Source: Bin87 sp965204685
Lineage (GTDB): Bacteria > Chloroflexota > Dehalococcoidia > Lucifugimonadales > UBA3495
Direction of reading: 5' to 3'
NCBI GenBank assembly: GCA_965204685.1
Contig: OZ242004.1
Coordinates: 372,001-436,000 of the forward strand
Length of the DNA: 64,000 bases
Positions 61,058-64,000 of the stretch are shown in pieces. Position 1 is the first letter of the stretch, and every line of letters starts with the position of its first letter. The translations under genes and the position numbers were made by a program. The notes beneath the pieces are model-generated. The model was not told where the DNA came from and ran no database searches. It saw only the letters and a program-made list of their open reading frames with translations.

Positions 61058-61939
61058 CTACCGGGTGAAGAATTCGTGGAGCAGACGGTACGCGTCGTCG
61101 GGCAGTTCCTCAGCAATGTAATGTCCGCAGGGCAGCGACTGACCTTCCACGTTGTTGGAATAGTTGCGCCACACTCCGAGAACATCCTGGGTGCGGCCCA
61201 CGAAACCCCGGTCGCTCCACAGGGCCAGGTGGGGGCAGTTCACCTTGTTCTCGAAGTCGGCCTCGTCGTGCTCCAGGTCGATGCTGGCGCCGGCGCGATA
61301 GTCCTCGCACGCGCCGTGAATGGCATCGGGATTGCTGAAGCAACGCACGTATTCTTCCACCGCCTCAGACGGGAACACCTCCTCGGGGTTGTGCTCCCGC
61401 ATGAACCGCGAGCGGATGTAGTAGTCGGGGTCGGCGCCGATGACTCGCTCCGGAAAGTCGTAGGGCTGGATCAGGAAGAACCAGTGGTGAGTGTTGGTGG
61501 CCATCTCCTTGTCGACGATGCTGAACATGTGGCGCGTAGGCACAATGTCCAGCGTCGCCAGCCGCAGCACCCGTTGGGGGTGGTCCTTGGTCAACCGGTG
61601 GGCGACGCGGGCACCCCGGTCGTGGCTCCCCAGGAAGAACGTGTCGAACCCCAGGTGGCTCATGGCGTCCACCAGGTCCTGCGCCTGCGCCCGCTTGCAG
61701 TGATTGAAGTGGTCGGGGCTGCCCTGGGGCTTGCCGCTGTCGCCGTAGCCGCGCAGGTCCGCCGCGATCACCGTGAAGTCCTCCGCCAGCCTGGGCGCGA
61801 TCTTATGCCACATGGTGTGTGTCTGCGGATAGCCATGCAGCAGCAGGAGCGGGGGGCCGCTGCCACCCTTCACCAAGTTGACTATTTCGCCACTGCCGGC
61901 GGTAACTTGCATCCGGTCGAATCCTTCGAATAGGGGCAT
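61058..61939 (-). CDS. Alpha/beta hydrolase of the fluoroacetate dehalogenase type
   Basis: This 293-residue protein matches the fluoroacetate dehalogenase (FAcD/DehH1) pattern. Nucleophile Asp107, then Arg108 and Arg111 for the carboxylate (GSHDRGARVAH), Asp131 in LDIVPT, His152 and Trp153 (THHWFF) and Tyr214 (CEDYRAG) for fluoride, and His273 (CGHYIAEE) all occur, with offsets to RPA1163 of three positions up to Trp153. It opens LLLLHGYPQTHTMW and DLRGYGDSGKP. It should hydrolyse C-halogen bonds of haloacetates; epoxide hydrolase or ester hydrolase action is less likely given the Tyr and His-Trp set. The stop lies 8 bases from the start of MmgE/PrpD copy C. Confidence 0.85.
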   Translation of the reverse strand: MPLFEGFDRMQVTAGSGEIVNLVKGGSGPPLLLLHGYPQTHTMWHKIAPRLAEDFTVIAADLRGYGDSGKPQGSPDHFNHCKRAQAQDLVDAMSHLGFDTFFLGSHDRGARVAHRLTKDHPQRVLRLATLDIVPTRHMFSIVDKEMATNTHHWFFLIQPYDFPERVIGADPDYYIRSRFMREHNPEEVFPSEAVEEYVRCFSNPDAIHGACEDYRAGASIDLEHDEADFENKVNCPHLALWSDRGFVGRTQDVLGVWRNYSNNVEGQSLPCGHYIAEELPDDAYRLLHEFFTR

Positions 61940-62042
61940 GGTCGTTGGTCTCCTGAGGTTTGCTGGTTCTGGCGGGATTGTAGCCTGATTGGTAAGAGCC
62001 GGCTACCGCTTTACGGGCCGGTAAGGGTTCAAGATCCGGGTG

Positions 62043-62150
62043 GTTGTCATTGCGAGCGCAGCGCGGCAATCTCGTTGGCGCAGCGTCGGCCCTGAAGGAC
62101 TCCCCTGCGCCAACGAGATTGCCACTGTGCAAGCGCCTCGCAATGACAAC
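62043..62150. repeat. Nested inverted repeat of about 108 bp (MITE-like)
   Basis: Outer arms GTTGTCATTGCGAG (62043-62056) and CTCGCAATGACAAC (62137-62150) are perfect; inner arms GGCAATCTCGTTGGCGCAG (62065-62083) and its reverse complement (62105-62123) are also perfect, with a 21-base loop. The structure is a large hairpin. It has no gene, and the 347 bases around it (61940-62286) are otherwise empty, so it is probably a small mobile or REP-like element. Confidence 0.85.
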
Positions 62151-62286
62151 TTCCTGAATTCTGAACACTTACAACCGCGGATGTGCCGGGTGAGTAGGCG
62201 TTCCGGTATTCGGGAAAAGCTCCGTAGCGCGCCGGTCGTCGAACGCCCCCGGCGCAGTGCTAGAATGGCGGCGGAGGCTGATCGTT

Positions 62287-62556
62287 ATGGAGTTCAACGG
62301 AGGCAACGCGCCGACGATCGGGCGCACCATCTACAACGAAAAGATACTCCCCACCCTGGGACCGGAACACAAGGGCAAGGTGGTGGTCATCGACGTGAAA
62401 AGCGGTGACTACGAGATTGCCAAAAACACCCTGACCGCTGACTTGCGCTTGCGAAAGCGACGCCCCAACGCCTTCACCTGGGCGGAACGGGTCGGGTATC
62501 CGGCGGTGTACCGCACGGGTTCGCGCTATCGGCCGCGCAGCCAGCGCCGTGATTAG
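62287..62556 (+). CDS. Small partner of a retropepsin-like gene (third copy)
   Basis: This 89-residue protein has the same plan as those at 30347 and 30746: a short N-terminal part with RTIYNEKILPTLGPEHKGK, then VVVIDVKSGDYEIAKNTLTADLRLRKRRPNAF and RVGYPAVYRTGS. The pattern of KGKVVVIDV, G.Y and RVGYPA is conserved across the three. It overlaps the next gene by 8 bases. The tail is arginine-rich. Function unknown; the repeated link to the retropepsin-like gene is the key fact. Confidence 0.78.
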   Translation: MEFNGGNAPTIGRTIYNEKILPTLGPEHKGKVVVIDVKSGDYEIAKNTLTADLRLRKRRPNAFTWAERVGYPAVYRTGSRYRPRSQRRD

Positions 62557-62932
62557 GGGACAAGTCGTCGAAAACGCGGACGGCGAGCTGGAGCCCTGGC
62601 TCATCGTATCCGTCGAGTACGCCAACGAGGGATTGCGTCAGTGTGACGTTATCGTCGATACCGGCTTCACCGGATGGTTGATGCTGCCCGAAGCAGTCAT
62701 TCGGGAGCTGGGGCTGGTCAAAATCGGCAGCCTACCCGCCACGGTGGCCAGCGGTGAAATGGAGCATTTCGCCTATTATAGAACCCGCATAGTATGGCAC
62801 GGACGGTTCCACTGGGTGGAAGTTCTCGAGTCAGTTGACCAACCCCTGCTGGGCATGGAACTGCTGCGCGATAACTGGATTACCATGGGCGCCTGGGGCG
62901 GCGATGTGCTCATTGACGAAGCCCGACCCTGA
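62549..62932 (+). CDS. Clan AA retropepsin-like aspartic protease family protein (third copy)
   Basis: This 127-residue protein starts with GTG and has VIVDTGFTGWLMLP with candidate catalytic Asp37, a flap region (TVASGEMEHFAYYR) and DQPLLGMELLRDNWITM in the second motif position. It is closest in plan to the gene at 29979 and, like it, follows a small partner with overlapping ends. The DTGFTGWLMLP form resembles DTGFNGFLTLP, so the two proteins belong to one group. Whether it cleaves peptides is unknown. Confidence 0.83.
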   Translation: MIRGQVVENADGELEPWLIVSVEYANEGLRQCDVIVDTGFTGWLMLPEAVIRELGLVKIGSLPATVASGEMEHFAYYRTRIVWHGRFHWVEVLESVDQPLLGMELLRDNWITMGAWGGDVLIDEARP

Positions 62933-63002
62933 ATGTCTCCTTTGACACCGTATTGCCCCCCGTGTACCGTAGGCGGCAATCAATCCTGCATCGAGAGACA
63001 AA

Positions 63003-64000
63003 ATGACCACCGTCGCCGTACCCACCGATATTGACCACTACCTGGCCGCCGCTCCCGACTTCGTGGCCCGCGTCGACGCGGCCGCCGACTGGATCGACGC
63101 CGAACGGCAAATGCCGTCCGACCTGGCCGCAGATATGGCGGATGCCGGGTTCTTCCGGCTGCTATTGCCCCGCGAATTGGGCGGAGCGGAACTGGCCCAT
63201 CCTGATTTCCTGAAGATCCTGGAGTTGTTTGCGGGAGCCGACGCCAGCGTGGCCTGGTGCCTGAACCAGAACAACGTCTTCTCCACCAGGTCAACGCGCA
63301 TGACCATGACCACGGCGCGTGAGATTTGGGGCGAGCCGCGGGCCGTAGTAACCAACGGGCCACCCACCGGCGGGTCGAAATCGGTACCGGTTCCAGACGG
63401 CTTCCAGCTGAGCGGGCATTGGAACTTCAGCAGCGGCAGCGACCACGCTACCTGGATCGCCGCGCTGGCCCCCGTCATCCCCGAGAACGGAGCCGGAGCC
63501 GATGGGAAGCCTCCGCAAACCCGCCTGCACCTGATGCCAATCGACCGGGTGCGCATGGTGGACCTGTGGCAGGTCGCCGGACTTCGCGGAACCGGCAGTT
63601 TCAGTTTCCAGGTGGACGACCTGTTCGTCCCCGAGGAACGCTCCTTCGTGCAGGAGGGACCGTCCTGGTGCGACCGCCCGCTCTACGGCATTCCCACCAC
63701 GCTGCTCTTCGCCACCGGCTTTGCCACCGTGGCGTTGGGAGTAGCGCGCAAGAGCCTGGACATCGCCATCGAGGTGGGCGGCAGCAGGACACCCTATCGC
63801 TCCGGCGTCCTGCTTCGCGATCACCAGACCACGCAGCGCACCATCGGAGAGGCCCACGCACAGCAGAGTTCGGCCCGGGCTTTCCTGAAGGACGCACACG
63901 GGCGGCTTTGGGATTCGGCGTGCAGCAAGGGTAGCCTTTCCACCGACGAGCGTATCCAGCTCCGCGTGGCCGCTACCCATGCCATCCGCACGTCGGCCCA
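63003..64000 (+). CDS. Acyl-CoA dehydrogenase-like flavin monooxygenase, 3' end missing
   Basis: The frame runs from ATG at 63003 to the end of the window without a stop. It has an N-terminal helical domain with AGFFRLLLPRELGGAELAHPDF, the middle beta domain with SGHWNFSSGSDHATW (FMN or FAD pocket), FQVDDLFVPEERSF, and LFATGFATVALGVARKSLDIAI. This is the ACAD-like group D pattern of HsaA/HpaC-type flavin monooxygenases, where the usual catalytic Glu is replaced or absent; the end is not visible. It is probably an aromatic or organic-acid hydroxylase rather than a classical dehydrogenase. Confidence 0.87.
   Translation, partial: MTTVAVPTDIDHYLAAAPDFVARVDAAADWIDAERQMPSDLAADMADAGFFRLLLPRELGGAELAHPDFLKILELFAGADASVAWCLNQNNVFSTRSTRMTMTTAREIWGEPRAVVTNGPPTGGSKSVPVPDGFQLSGHWNFSSGSDHATWIAALAPVIPENGAGADGKPPQTRLHLMPIDRVRMVDLWQVAGLRGTGSFSFQVDDLFVPEERSFVQEGPSWCDRPLYGIPTTLLFATGFATVALGVARKSLDIAIEVGGSRTPYRSGVLLRDHQTTQRTIGEAHAQQSSARAFLKDAHGRLWDSACSKGSLSTDERIQLRVAATHAIRTSA

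Overview
The window is a GC-rich bacterial chromosome segment with densely packed genes on both strands. The gene mix points to a Chloroflexota bacterium, probably a Dehalococcoidia/SAR202-like lineage. That mix includes several luciferase-like flavin monooxygenases, three MmgE/PrpD proteins, a class III CoA-transferase, Rieske oxygenases, paired DUF1501/DUF1800 proteins, an Eis-type GNAT and a 5S rRNA gene with no 16S or 23S beside it. The lineage is an inference from gene content; no marker gene was compared.

Layout. 1-10.4 kb: end of a branched-chain amino-acid ABC ATPase gene, a Uma2 protein, then a minus-strand series of NHL-repeat, DUF1501, DUF1800, amidase with a possible GatC-like partner, a Rieske protein, a retropepsin-like protein and a hydrolase. 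10.5-18.7 kb: a flavin monooxygenase, then a ring-hydroxylating oxygenase, a BenD-like diol dehydrogenase and a second NHL/DUF1501/DUF1800 cassette. 18.8-26 kb: a HEPN pair, a histidine-rich exported pair, citrate synthase, an F420/FMN oxidoreductase, an SDR, an Eis-like acetyltransferase and a higBA toxin-antitoxin operon with a readable promoter and operator. 26.6-31 kb: a 1,115-residue surface protein, a retropepsin-like gene with its small partner, and an extra copy of that partner. 31-42.7 kb: housekeeping genes (tRNA-Lys, 5S rRNA, clpC, guaB3, dnaE, gamma-carbonic anhydrase, tRNA-Asp, tRNA-Arg). This stretch also holds a UGSC-family selenoprotein gene with an in-frame UGA and a SECIS-like hairpin, which no simple ORF caller would join. 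43-46.9 kb: a decayed island at tRNA-Arg (broken serine recombinase, lipoprotein, interrupted DUF805 gene, IS1380 fragment). 46.9-64 kb: catabolic genes (CoA-transferase, three MmgE/PrpD, two acyl-CoA dehydrogenase-like proteins, amidohydrolase, flavin monooxygenase, fluoroacetate-dehalogenase-like hydrolase) interrupted by two insertion sequences and a second partner/retropepsin pair.

How it fits together. Much of the window looks like heterotrophic catabolism of unusual organic acids and aromatics: oxygenases and flavin monooxygenases open substrates, hydrolases, amidase and dehalogenase trim them, and CoA-transferase, dehydrogenases and citrate synthase carry acids to central metabolism. 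The less explained systems are the UGSC selenoprotein and its GCRPEY-motif neighbour, the duplicated NHL/DUF1501/DUF1800 cassette, the recurring two-gene unit of a small protein plus a retropepsin-like protein, and palindromic mini-elements inserted in frame in a transposase gene. No CRISPR array, phage module or replication origin was seen.
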